Shown: piece by piece, positions 23,226 through 31,291 of the stretch
Layout: each line of letters opens with the position of its first letter
Numbering within the stretch: the first letter of the stretch is position 1
Assembly: GCA_020425125.1 (NCBI GenBank)
Contig: JAGQRV010000028.1
Location: 1 to 33,035 of the forward strand
Source of the DNA: Paracoccaceae bacterium
Lineage (GTDB): Bacteria; Pseudomonadota; Alphaproteobacteria; Rhodobacterales; Rhodobacteraceae
DNA: 33,035 nucleotides
Direction of reading: 5' to 3'
Notes under the pieces: model-generated
Told to the model about the DNA's origin: nothing
The model's database searches: none
What the model saw: only the letters and a program-made list of their open reading frames with translations
Translations under genes and position numbers: made by a program

Positions 23226-24982
23226 CTCGGATCCTCTAGGGCACTCGTGGGCTCGTGGTCCGCCTCCACGCCGATCCGCGGCACCTCGCGCAGGAAGGCC
23301 GGGGCGGTGCCGTCCCGGGTCAGGCTCCACTTTACCGAGGTCGCGTGGTGCATCGCCAGACCGCTGAGAACGATCTGCCGGGCGGCGGCGGGTTCGGCGC
23401 GGGTTTTCTCCAGATAGACGCCGGGGTCAAGACCGATCGTGCAGGCACTGGCGTGGCGGAAGGTCCAGCCATCCCCATTGCCCAACATCAGGCGGACGAC
23501 CCCAAGCGCCGGGTCAAGCTCGGCATCGACGTCGGGATGAAGATGGAAGCGGATCGCGAACGGAAGCCCGTGGCCGGGACCCGCACCCGATTGTCGGCCC
23601 GCTGCCGCACGGGCCTGCACGAAGCGCCGCTTCTCCGCTTCCGTCACCGCGCTGAGAAGGTCCTCACCGCGCAGCGCGCCGCCGTCGAGAGACAGGTCGA
23701 GACGCCGCACATGGATCAGACCGTGGCTCCCGGCATAACCGCTATGGGCGGCAACCAGTCGCGCCGCCGGCCGATCGGTTCCGAGATCGGCTTCGACCAC
23801 CCGCGGCCCTTCCGTCAGCACGTCCGGCCCCGCGACCTCAGCGGCAAAGCGTGCCGACGACGCTTCGGCCACAACAAGAGTCGAATGCGCCGCCGTGGCA
23901 CGGCCTGCCGCGCACCAGTCGGGTCCGAAACTGCAGCCCGGACCGCTGCTGACGATGAAGGGGCGGCGTCCGACCGTCATCTCGAAAGCGAGCGTGGAGG
24001 CATGCGCCGTACGCCCGCCCTTCCCGCCGGCGGGCGGCGCGGCGCAATCCACGATGACGCTGCTTCGTCCGCGCGACAGCCGGCCATATCCCATGGCGAT
24101 CTCCGGCGCAGCGGCATGTCGGGCGGCTGCCGCGGCCAGCGCGGCGTCGATGCGCGCGACATCTCCCGCCCCGCCGCCATGGAAGCGCGCCAGGTGCCCA
24201 TCGGCATGCCGCAGGGCACGCAGAACCGGGGCAGCGGCGGCCAGCGCCCGGCGGTGTTCGGGGCCGACCGCAGTTCCCGTCTCCTCAAGGCCGCTGGCAG
24301 CGAAGGCAAGGTCGGTAAAGACCTTCGCGAGCGTTTCCGGCGCCCGGTCGGACACCGCGCCGGACAGGTCGATCAACTCCGGACAGAGCCGTTCGAGGGC
24401 GACCTGCGCGCGTGCCACGAGGCCAGCCCCATCCTCGAGCGAAACTCCGGCGAGAATCAGGCGGGTGCATATTGCGGCGCCCTCGGCCCCGCCTGGAAGC
24501 GTGCCGAGGCGCCGCTGCGCGAAGCGCTGATGCCGGGCAAAGGCGCGTTCGAGCTGGCCGGGCGCAAGTCCGCCTTCACCGCCCGCCAGAAAACCGGCAT
24601 GGTCGAGAAGCCGTGACAGCCGGTCGGACGCCAGCGCCAGCGTCCAGCCCGGTCCGTGGCCATTGCCGAAGCGGTTGAGCCATTCGCGGGTCCAGCCCCG
24701 CGCCGCCTGTCGCGCCGACGCGGTGCCATAGGCGGCGAGATCGTCGAGCCATCCGAACCCCTGACGTTCGGCCTCGAACGCCGCCGTCGGCGCGTCCGGC
24801 TCCCAGACCGACCCCGCGGCATCGACACGCGCGCCGGCAAGACGAAATCGCCCCGCCAGGAGAGCCCGGCCGCGGTCGGCCTGACCCGAGATCGGCCGTT
24901 CCGGATCGGCGATCCGCGACAGCCGGCGGTGCATCGGCCCTGCCAGGCGCGCATGCAGGTGGTCGGCCCAGGTCATGCGCAT
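23222..24982 (-). CDS. Heparinase II/III-like protein
   Basis: 586 residues. The N-terminal half is helical, with the toroid-like segment [21 protein letters not shown] and [12 protein letters not shown]. The C-terminal half is beta-rich, with [46 protein letters not shown] and the long [11 protein letters not shown] stretch. This is the heparinase II/III layout (PF07940 type). Family members cleave acidic polysaccharides, but no signal peptide is visible, and such proteins in this clade have no proven substrate. It sits between rsmB (113 bases upstream) and purH (4-base overlap), and the linkage suggests co-expression with housekeeping genes. Catalytic residues cannot be assigned confidently. 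Confidence 0.87.
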   Translation of the reverse strand: MRMTWADHLHARLAGPMHRRLSRIADPERPISGQADRGRALLAGRFRLAGARVDAAGSVWEPDAPTAAFEAERQGFGWLDDLAAYGTASARQAARGWTREWLNRFGNGHGPGWTLALASDRLSRLLDHAGFLAGGEGGLAPGQLERAFARHQRFAQRRLGTLPGGAEGAAICTRLILAGVSLEDGAGLVARAQVALERLCPELIDLSGAVSDRAPETLAKVFTDLAFAASGLEETGTAVGPEHRRALAAAAPVLRALRHADGHLARFHGGGAGDVARIDAALAAAAARHAAAPEIAMGYGRLSRGRSSVIVDCAAPPAGGKGGRTAHASTLAFEMTVGRRPFIVSSGPGCSFGPDWCAAGRATAAHSTLVVAEASSARFAAEVAGPDVLTEGPRVVEADLGTDRPAARLVAAHSGYAGSHGLIHVRRLDLSLDGGALRGEDLLSAVTEAEKRRFVQARAAAGRQSGAGPGHGLPFAIRFHLHPDVDAELDPALGVVRLMLGNGDGWTFRHASACTIGLDPGVYLEKTRAEPAAARQIVLSGLAMHHATSVKWSLTRDGTAPAFLREVPRIGVEADHEPTSALEDPR

Positions 24983-25095
24983 CGCTGAGCGTTCTCCGAT
25001 TGCGCCGCGCCGATCCGGTCACGTCCGGAACGGCCTTTCGGTCCCGGACCATAGGCACTCTCCGGGCAACTGTCATGAGCGATCCGCAGCGCGCG

Positions 25096-26433
25096 TCAGC
25101 CGGATCGCCGGAAGGCCGCAATGAAGAACCCGTCGATCCCGCCGCGTCCGGCCCAGTGATCTGGGCGAAGGCGCAGACCGAGCGGTGTGCGCCACGCCGG
25201 ATCGATCCAGGATCGGTCGAACGCGGCCGCGTCGGGGTGCAGTTCCGGGTGGCGCCCCAGAACGGCGCTTGCCTGCGCCTCGCCCTCTTCGGGCAGCAGG
25301 GAACAGGTGCAGAAGACCAGCCGTCCTCCCGGACGGGTCAGCTGAATTGCACGGTCGAGAAGCGCCGCCTGCAGCACCGCCAACGGTTTGAGGTCGGCGG
25401 CGGTCTTGACGAAGGGCAGGTCGGGGTGGCGTCGGATCGTGCCGGTGGCCGAGCAGGGCGGATCGAGAAGGACGGCATCGAACGGCCCCCCCTGCCAGTC
25501 GAGAGCGTCGGCCACGACCACTTCGGCGGCAAGGCGCGTCCGGGCAAGGTTGTCATGCAGCCGGCCCAGCCGCGGTTCGGACACATCGAGCGCGGTGACA
25601 TCGGCGCCGGCAGCGGCAAGCTGCAGGGTCTTTCCGCCCGGTGCGGCGCAGAGATCGAGGACCCGCTCTCCAGCGCGTGCCGCCAGCACCCGCGCGGGCA
25701 ATGCCGCAGCCGCGTCCTGGACCCAGAACTTTCCCGATCCGTAACCCGACAGCGCCGAGATCTGGCGGCCAGCGTCGAGGCGGACGGATCCGGTCGGCAG
25801 CAGCGTGCCGCCGGTCGCCGCGGCGAGCGCTTCCGGATAGCCCTTCGCAGTCAGGTCCACCGGCGGCGTCATCGCATGGACGGCCTCGATCGCCGCCGTC
25901 ACCTTGGCACCCCAGGCCGATTGCATCCGCCCGCGCAGCCATCCGGGCAGGCGCTGGGGCGGCAGGCCGGTCCACCGCGCCGTGCCCTCACTGGCGACCC
26001 GGCGAAGGACGGCGTTGGCCAGTCCGGATAGATGCGCAGTCTTGCGGTCTTCGCCCATCAGCGCGACCGCGGCGCCGACTGCGGCGTGCGGCGCCACGCC
26101 CTCGGCACAGATCTCGACGGCGGCAAGGCGCAGGATCTGGCGCGCCCGCGCGTCGGGGAGCTTGCGCAGGAACGGCTTAAGGACCGCGTCGGCAGGATCC
26201 GCGTGGCGCAGCACGGCCAAGGCAAGCCGCTGCGCCCGCGCCCGATCCTCCGGTGCCAGCGCAGAAAGCGGACCGTCCGGCGCGTCGATCAGCGCCGACA
26301 GCAGGGCTCCGTCCTCGAACACTCCCCTCAGAAGCGCTACTGCCGCCCGGCGGGCGGTCAGGCCGCCCCGGTCCGATCCTGCCCGATCTGCCACGCCGCG
26401 CCCCCGCGTCCCCGTATCAACTTGTTCTGCCAT
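25096..26433 (-). CDS. rsmB: RsmB/NOP-family rRNA (cytosine-C5) methyltransferase
   Basis: 445 residues. Residues about 24–150 form a NusB-like RNA-binding domain (ARRAAVALLRGVFEDGALL … GLANAVLRRV). The SAM-dependent methyltransferase domain follows, with DLCAAPGGKT (260–269), a DPPCSATG motif (Cys327) and the FCTCSL motif with catalytic Cys377. This arrangement matches RsmB, which makes m5C967 in 16S rRNA; paralogues exist, so the exact target is inferred. The start at 26433 (MAEQVDTG) is chosen because the upstream frame to 26706 overlaps the divergent DUF1674 gene. The ribosome-binding site is weak. It leads the minus-strand series. Confidence 0.88.
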   Translation of the reverse strand: MAEQVDTGTRGRGVADRAGSDRGGLTARRAAVALLRGVFEDGALLSALIDAPDGPLSALAPEDRARAQRLALAVLRHADPADAVLKPFLRKLPDARARQILRLAAVEICAEGVAPHAAVGAAVALMGEDRKTAHLSGLANAVLRRVASEGTARWTGLPPQRLPGWLRGRMQSAWGAKVTAAIEAVHAMTPPVDLTAKGYPEALAAATGGTLLPTGSVRLDAGRQISALSGYGSGKFWVQDAAAALPARVLAARAGERVLDLCAAPGGKTLQLAAAGADVTALDVSEPRLGRLHDNLARTRLAAEVVVADALDWQGGPFDAVLLDPPCSATGTIRRHPDLPFVKTAADLKPLAVLQAALLDRAIQLTRPGGRLVFCTCSLLPEEGEAQASAVLGRHPELHPDAAAFDRSWIDPAWRTPLGLRLRPDHWAGRGGIDGFFIAAFRRSG

Positions 26434-26495
26434 CGGCGCGGCGTATATCAGCGGGACGCGCACCACAAGCGCGCGCCAGCCCCGAGGAACCTGCC

Positions 26496-26684
26496 ATGTC
26501 CGATCCCGACCGCCAGCACCCGTCCGACCTGCCGCCGGCCGCACAGCGTGCGCTGGCCGAAGCCGAAGCGCGGCGAAAGGCGGCACACGGCCCGGACTTG
26601 CCGCCGGAACTTGGCGGCCGCGACGGGCCGGAACCGGTGCGGTACGGCGACTACGAGAAGAACGGGCTCGCCATCGATTTCTGA
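26496..26684 (+). CDS. DUF1674 protein, SDHAF4-like
   Basis: 62 residues. The C-terminal motif GGRDGPEPVRYGDYEKNGLAIDF is the DUF1674 signature shared with the mitochondrial succinate dehydrogenase assembly factor 4. In mitochondria SDHAF4 binds flavinylated SdhA and aids its assembly; a matching bacterial role is likely but inferred. The N-terminal half is polar and probably disordered. CGAGGAACC is a good ribosome-binding site. It is divergent from rsmB with 62 bases between starts and convergent with dapB. No sdh genes are in the window. Confidence 0.92.
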   Translation: MSDPDRQHPSDLPPAAQRALAEAEARRKAAHGPDLPPELGGRDGPEPVRYGDYEKNGLAIDF

Positions 26685-26739
26685 GACCTTCGGACGCGCT
26701 GACCAACTGCCAAGGCGACAGACACCGCAGACCTAACCT

Positions 26740-27552
26740 CTATCCGAGCCCGAGAACGTCGAGCATCGAGTATTCCCCCGGCTCCTGCCCATGCGCCCAG
26801 AGCGCCGCCTTGAGCGCACCGCGGGCGAAGACCGACCGGTCGGACGCGACATGGCGCAGGATGACGCGCTCTCCCGGACCGGCAAAGATCACGTCATGTT
26901 CGCCGATCACGTCGCCGCCGCGGATCGCGACGAAGCCGATGTCCCCGCGCTTGCGGGCCCCGGTGATGCCGTCCCGGCCGCGGTCGGCGACCTCGGACAA
27001 GACCACACCGCGCCCCGCCGCCGCCGCTTCGCCCAGCATCAGCGCGGTCCCCGACGGCGCGTCGACCTTGTGGTGATGATGCGCCTCCACGATCTCGATG
27101 TCGTAATCCGCGTCGAGCGCGCCGGCGACCATCCGGGTGAGTTGCACCAGGAGATTGACCCCGAGACTCATGTTCCCCGCCCGGACCACCGGGATCCGCG
27201 CCGACGCCTCGGCGACGCGGGCAAGATCGTCGCCGGTCATGCCGGTCGTGCCGATCACATGCGCGACGCCGGCTGCCGCCGCCTGGGCCGCAAAGGCGAC
27301 CGTCGCCGCGGGCGCGGTGAAGTCGATCACAGCATCCGCGCCCCGGAAGGCCGAGACAGCATCGTCGGCCACGATCACGCCGGTCGGCTGGCCGCCCATC
27401 GCCGCCCCCAGATCCTGCCCGACCCACGGGTGCCCGGCGCGCTCGACGGCGCCGCACAGCCGCGCCTGGCCACTTTCGGCGACCGTGCGCACCAGCATCT
27501 GGCCCATCCGCCCCGACACCCCCGTCACCACGATTTCCGCCACATCCGCCAT
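26740..27552 (-). CDS. dapB: 4-hydroxy-tetrahydrodipicolinate reductase
   Basis: 270 residues. It has an N-terminal Rossmann motif [12 protein letters not shown], then [20 protein letters not shown], and the catalytic signature [15 protein letters not shown] (His/Lys active site). [13 protein letters not shown] is near the C-terminus. DapB reduces HTPA to tetrahydrodipicolinate with NAD(P)H, for lysine and diaminopimelate synthesis. The start at 27552 has GGGAGG about 6 bases upstream; the longer frame to 28188 lies antisense to rbfA and truB and is rejected. It is divergent from rbfA, with 99 bases between starts. Confidence 0.96.
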   Translation of the reverse strand: MADVAEIVVTGVSGRMGQMLVRTVAESGQARLCGAVERAGHPWVGQDLGAAMGGQPTGVIVADDAVSAFRGADAVIDFTAPAATVAFAAQAAAAGVAHVIGTTGMTGDDLARVAEASARIPVVRAGNMSLGVNLLVQLTRMVAGALDADYDIEIVEAHHHHKVDAPSGTALMLGEAAAAGRGVVLSEVADRGRDGITGARKRGDIGFVAIRGGDVIGEHDVIFAGPGERVILRHVASDRSVFARGALKAALWAHGQEPGEYSMLDVLGLG

Positions 27553-27651
27553 TCCGGCCTCCCTCACGCGTTCGTCCCGGCTGCCTAGCCGTTCAGACCA
27601 AGCTTGGCAAAGCCTGTTGCGGCATCGAACGTGATCCCCTAGATGCGCGGG

Positions 27652-28095
27652 ATGAGCAAACACAGGCATCATGGCAGCGGGCCGTCGCACCGTCAGCTCC
27701 GGGTCGGAGAACTGATCCGCCGCACCCTTTCGGACGTGCTGATGCGGGGCGAGGTCCACGACCCCGAGCTCAACCGCCTGTCGATCACCGTGGGAGAGGT
27801 CCGCACCTCGCCGGACCTTCGTGTCGCGACCGCCTACGTCCTGCCGCTGGGCGGGATCGATGCGGATGGCGCCCTTGCAGCACTGCGCCGCAACCGGAAC
27901 GAATTGCGGCGGCTGGTCTCGCACGCGCTCAGCCTGAAATTCGCGCCCGAGATCCGTTTCGTCATCGACGACACGTTCGACCGGATGGACGACACCCGCG
28001 CCCTCTTCGCTCGCGCCGAAGTCCAGCGCGATCTTGCCCGGCACGAGGATGAGGAACCCGCGGACGGCGAAACCCCGGGCGACGAGGAGGAATGA
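27652..28095 (+). CDS. rbfA: Ribosome-binding factor A
   Basis: 147 residues from ATG 27652 (ATG 27643 would add three residues; neither has a clear ribosome-binding site). The KH-like core is visible: [25 protein letters not shown], then [23 protein letters not shown] and [17 protein letters not shown]. The acidic tail ([16 protein letters not shown]) is common in the alphaproteobacterial form. RbfA binds the 16S 5' helix late in 30S maturation. It is followed 4 bases later by truB, the usual operon order. Confidence 0.94.
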   Translation: MSKHRHHGSGPSHRQLRVGELIRRTLSDVLMRGEVHDPELNRLSITVGEVRTSPDLRVATAYVLPLGGIDADGALAALRRNRNELRRLVSHALSLKFAPEIRFVIDDTFDRMDDTRALFARAEVQRDLARHEDEEPADGETPGDEEE

Positions 28096-28099
28096 CGCC

Positions 28100-29008
28100 A
28101 TGGCCCGCCGCCGCAAGGGACGCGACGTTTCGGGCTGGCTGGTCATCGACAAGCCGGCCGGACTGACGTCGAACGCCGTCGTCAACAAGGTCCGCTGGGC
28201 CTATGGGGCGCGGAAGGCCGGACATGCCGGCACGCTCGACCCGGCGGCGACCGGGCTTCTCGCGGTGGCGCTGGGAGAAGCGACCAAGACGGTTCCCTTC
28301 GTGGCCGACGCGCTCAAGGCCTACCGCTTCACCGTCCGGTTCGGTCAGGCCACTGATACCGACGACGCCGAAGGCAGGATGATCGCAGAGTGTCCCGACA
28401 GGCCATCCGACGACGCCGTGACCGCGGCGCTGGCACAGTTCCGCGGCGACATCCTGCAGGTGCCTCCGCAATATTCCGCGGTGAAGATCGACGGCGAACG
28501 GGCCTACGACCTCGCCCGTGCCGGCGAAACGTCCGACATCGCGGCGCGGCCGTTGTATGTGGAGCATCTTGAGCTGGTCGACCGCCCCGACCCCGACCAT
28601 GCGGTCCTCGACCTCATCTGCGGCAAGGGCGGCTACGTCCGCTCTATCGCCCGCGATCTTGGTCGGAATCTCGGCTGCTACGCTCATGTCACCATCCTGC
28701 GCCGGCTCTGGTCGGGGCCGTTCGATCTGGAAAATGCCCATTCGCTGTCCGAGATCGAGACGCGGGCCGGCGATGCCGATCTCGACAATCTGCTGCTGCC
28801 GCTGCAGACCGCACTAGCCGATTTGCCGGAGCTTACCTGTTCGGCCGATGGTGCGACGCGGCTCAGGAACGGAAACCCGGCGCCGGTCCTTGCCTCGACC
28901 GCGGATTATGGCGACGCGGCCTGGGCCTCCTATCTCGGGCAGCCGCTGGCGGTCGGCATCTACCGCGCCGGCACGCTTCATCCAAGCCGCGTCTTCAATC
29001 TGGACTGA
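28100..29008 (+). CDS. truB: tRNA pseudouridine-55 synthase
   Basis: 302 residues. Motifs are [17 protein letters not shown] (12–28), [15 protein letters not shown] with catalytic Asp47, [38 protein letters not shown] and [12 protein letters not shown]. TruB makes pseudouridine 55 in the T-arm of nearly all tRNAs and acts as a tRNA chaperone. The start is set by GAGGAGG, which overlaps the 3' end of rbfA, 4 bases after its stop, so the two are coupled. A terminator follows the stop. Confidence 0.96.
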   Translation: MARRRKGRDVSGWLVIDKPAGLTSNAVVNKVRWAYGARKAGHAGTLDPAATGLLAVALGEATKTVPFVADALKAYRFTVRFGQATDTDDAEGRMIAECPDRPSDDAVTAALAQFRGDILQVPPQYSAVKIDGERAYDLARAGETSDIAARPLYVEHLELVDRPDPDHAVLDLICGKGGYVRSIARDLGRNLGCYAHVTILRRLWSGPFDLENAHSLSEIETRAGDADLDNLLLPLQTALADLPELTCSADGATRLRNGNPAPVLASTADYGDAAWASYLGQPLAVGIYRAGTLHPSRVFNLD

Positions 29009-29016
29009 CCGCCTCC

Positions 29017-29035
29017 GCCCGCCTCTCGGGCTTTT
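29017..29035 (+). terminator. Intrinsic terminator after truB
   Basis: GCCCG (29017–29021) pairs with CGGGC (29027–29031) over a 5-base loop and is followed by TTTT. It lies 9 bases after the truB stop. Confidence 0.7.
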
Positions 29036-29161
29036 GTCTGCAATCGGCCACGATCTCTGCTATCGTGAAAATTGACTCAGGAACCAGTGCCAGTCCGGCA
29101 CTCATGATGCGTGCCGGCCGGCTCTGCTCCCGACATCACGGGCGAGAGTGGGAGGACGATC

Positions 29162-30028
29162 ATGGTCAAGACAATCGGAAATCCAATGACATGGGGCGCC
29201 GACGCCGTCAGCGCGGCAGGCAGCGCCATGGCAGAGGCGACAGCGCGCATGGGCGGGCGCGACCAGGCCGCACCCGAGGTCCGCACGATCACGACCTCGG
29301 ATCTGGTGGAGTCGCTGCGCCTGGGGCTCGCGGACTTCACCGAAATGCGCACCGACGCGATCTTCATCGTGATCTTCTACCCGATCATCGGCGCCGTCCT
29401 TGCCTGGTTCGCGACGAACGGAAACCTGGCGCATTACCTCTTTCCGATGGCCTCGGGCTTTGCGCTTCTGGGTCCCGTTGCCGCGACCGGCCTCTACGAG
29501 ATGAGCCGCCGCCGCGAAGCGGGCCAGGAGGTGCACTGGACCGATGCCTTTGCGCCGCTGCGGACACCGTCATTCGGGCCGATCCTGGTCCTCGGCTTCT
29601 ATCTGCTCGGCATCTTCCTGATGTGGATGGTCACGGCGGGCATCCTGTTCCGGATCACGATGGGGAGCGAAGTCCCGCCGTCGGCGATGTTCTTCTTCCA
29701 TGAGGTCTTCACGACGGCCGCCGGCTGGGCTCTCATCGTGCTCGGAATCGGAATCGGGGCCTGCTTCGCCGGATTGGTCCTTGCGATCAGCGTCGTGTCC
29801 TTCCCGCTGCTCGTCGACCGCAATATCGGCCTGCCGCGCGCCGTTGTGACCTCACTCGAAGTGACCCGGAAGAACCCGCAAACGGTCGCGATCTGGGGCC
29901 TGATCGTGGCGGTTCTGATGGCGCTTGGCTCGATTCCGGTCTTCCTCGGGCTGATCGTGGTGATGCCGGTGCTCGGCCATGCAAGCTGGCATCTCTACCG
30001 CCGGGCCGTGGCCCAGAAGCCCCGGTAG
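29162..30028 (+). CDS. DUF2189 integral membrane protein
   Basis: 288 residues with about six hydrophobic helices: IFIVIFYPIIGAVLAW, FPMASGFALLGPVAATGLYEM, PILVLGFYLLGIFLMWMVTAG, WALIVLGIGIGACFAGLVLAI, and a C-terminal pair in VAIWGLIVAVLMALGSIPVF and LGLIVVMPVLGHASWHLYRR. The RTITTSDLVESLRLGLADF lead-in, the SFPLLVDR segment and the ending ASWHLYRR are typical of DUF2189, whose function is unknown. GGGAGG sits 7 bases before the ATG. It lies between truB and rpsO, after a terminator, so it is its own unit. Confidence 0.9.
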   Translation: MVKTIGNPMTWGADAVSAAGSAMAEATARMGGRDQAAPEVRTITTSDLVESLRLGLADFTEMRTDAIFIVIFYPIIGAVLAWFATNGNLAHYLFPMASGFALLGPVAATGLYEMSRRREAGQEVHWTDAFAPLRTPSFGPILVLGFYLLGIFLMWMVTAGILFRITMGSEVPPSAMFFFHEVFTTAAGWALIVLGIGIGACFAGLVLAISVVSFPLLVDRNIGLPRAVVTSLEVTRKNPQTVAIWGLIVAVLMALGSIPVFLGLIVVMPVLGHASWHLYRRAVAQKPR

Positions 30029-30077
30029 TCCCGCGGCGCTTCCCGCGCTCCCGCTCGAGCCCGCGCAGGATTCGGCC

Positions 30078-30094
30078 TGACCGGTTTCCGGTCA
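30078..30094 (+). terminator. Hairpin after the DUF2189 gene
   Basis: A perfect 7-bp stem TGACCGG/CCGGTCA with a 3-base loop lies 50 bases after the stop. There is no T-tract, so termination is uncertain. Confidence 0.3.
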
Positions 30095-30159
30095 TCGGGT
30101 CCTGCACGGATTTCAATGCATGTTTGCGCCCGCCCCCGATCTGGCGCAATACCGGCGCC

Positions 30160-30675
30160 ATGATCACCCGAAGCCATACCAAGGGCGACGCCGCCTCGAC
30201 CGCCACCTATTCGGATTGCGAACGCTACCGCTACACCCTGACCCGGACCTGGAATGCGGGCGGAAAGCGGGTACTGTTCGTCCTGCTGAACCCGTCGACC
30301 GCGACCGAGGTCCAGAACGACCCGACGGTCGAGCGATGCGAACGCCGCGCCCGCGCACTCGGATACGGCGCGTTCAGGGTCTGCAACATCTTCGCCTTCC
30401 GCGCCACCGACCCGCGGGTGATGCGCGCGCAGGCCGACCCGGTCGGACCGTTGAACGATGCGGCCATCCGCGACGGGTGCGGCTGGGCCGACGCGGTGAT
30501 CTGTGCCTGGGGCACGCACGGTGCGCATCTGGACCGGGGAGCGGCCGTCGAGGACCTGATCCGCGACGCGACCGCCGTTCCCTACCATCTTGGCCTCAGT
30601 CAGGCCGGGCACCCGAAGCACCCGCTCTATATTCCCTACGCCCAGGCGCCCGAACCTTGGGCAACGGCCGGTTGA
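30160..30675 (+). CDS. DUF1643 family protein
   Basis: 171 residues, soluble. The order of segments YRYTLTRTWNAGGKRVLFVLLNPSTA, PTVERCERRARALGYGAFRVCNIFAFRATDP and the WADAVICAWGTHGA region is the DUF1643 signature. These proteins occur in many bacteria and phages and their function is unknown; no catalytic motif stands out beyond the conserved NPSTA and N-FAFRAT stretches. The start at 30160 (MITRSHT) has no strong ribosome-binding site; it is preferred over an upstream TTG. It precedes rpsO by 153 bases. Confidence 0.85.
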   Translation: MITRSHTKGDAASTATYSDCERYRYTLTRTWNAGGKRVLFVLLNPSTATEVQNDPTVERCERRARALGYGAFRVCNIFAFRATDPRVMRAQADPVGPLNDAAIRDGCGWADAVICAWGTHGAHLDRGAAVEDLIRDATAVPYHLGLSQAGHPKHPLYIPYAQAPEPWATAG

Positions 30676-30703
30676 GCCGACCGCAAACCCGCGCGGTTTC
30701 CCC

Positions 30704-30732
30704 TTTTCATCGGGCCGGTTTTCCCCTATACG
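30704..30732 (+). promoter_or_regulatory. Possible rpsO promoter
   Basis: TTTTCA (30704–30709), 17 bases, TATACG (30727–30732), each matching four of six consensus positions. The predicted leader is about 90 bases. This is the best candidate before rpsO, but it is weak. Confidence 0.35.
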
Positions 30733-30828
30733 CCCCCATCTTCGCGCCGTGTGCGGCGAAGACCCAAGGGCCCTGCTGGACGACATCCCGGCTTGCGCCT
30801 TCCACCTCCAGCCAAAAGGAGTTGCCCG

Positions 30829-31098
30829 ATGTCGATCACGGCCGAAGAGAAGACCCGCATCCTGAAGGAATATGCGACCAAGGACGGCGACACCGGGTCG
30901 CCCGAAGTCCAGGTCGCGCTTCTGACTACGCGGATCTCCGCGCTGACCGAGCACTTCAAGACCCACAGCAAGGACAACCATTCCCGCCGCGGGCTCCTGA
31001 AACTGGTGGCGCAGCGCCGGAACCTGCTCGACTATCTCCAGCGCAAGGACGACGCCCGCTATCGCGAGTTGATCAAGCGCCTCGGCATCCGCCGCTGA
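30829..31098 (+). CDS. rpsO: 30S ribosomal protein S15
   Basis: 89 residues, the usual S15 length. The core segments are [37 protein letters not shown] and [12 protein letters not shown]. It binds the 16S central domain early in 30S assembly and in many bacteria represses its own mRNA. AAAAGGAG lies 7 bases before the ATG. It is followed by a strong terminator and then pnp, the classic gene order. Confidence 0.97.
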   Translation: MSITAEEKTRILKEYATKDGDTGSPEVQVALLTTRISALTEHFKTHSKDNHSRRGLLKLVAQRRNLLDYLQRKDDARYRELIKRLGIRR

Positions 31099-31112
31099 GC
31101 CCAATCCGGAAG

Positions 31113-31140
31113 CGCGCCGAATCCGGCGCGTTTTCTTTTT
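31113..31140 (+). terminator. Strong intrinsic terminator between rpsO and pnp
   Basis: CGCGCCG (31113–31119) pairs perfectly with CGGCGCG (31124–31130) over a 4-base loop and is followed by TTTTCTTTTT. It lies 14 bases after the rpsO stop. It may be partial, letting some transcripts continue into pnp. Confidence 0.88.
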
Positions 31141-31291
31141 CTGACCCGGACGGGCCTGTGCGGCCCCTTCGGAAACGCGCTTCCCGACGGGCCTCGCGGG
31201 GCAAGCGGAAATCACACGCCAGAGGCCACGGGCATGGGGCCCGTACGCAACCCGGCCGGGGGAGGGTCCCTCGGCCAGAACAGGACCGCAG
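31141..31291 (+). promoter_or_regulatory. pnp leader region
   Basis: 151 bases between the rpsO terminator and the pnp ATG. A short hairpin GGGCC (31152–31156)/GGCCC (31162–31166) is visible. In other bacteria the pnp leader is a site of RNase III-dependent autocontrol; whether that applies here is not readable. No clear promoter was found. Confidence 0.3.

Noticed and set aside
21177-23417. A 746-codon plus-strand open frame opposite lspA and purH
   Set aside because: It spans two genes with clear motifs on the other strand; composition is typical of an antisense shadow.
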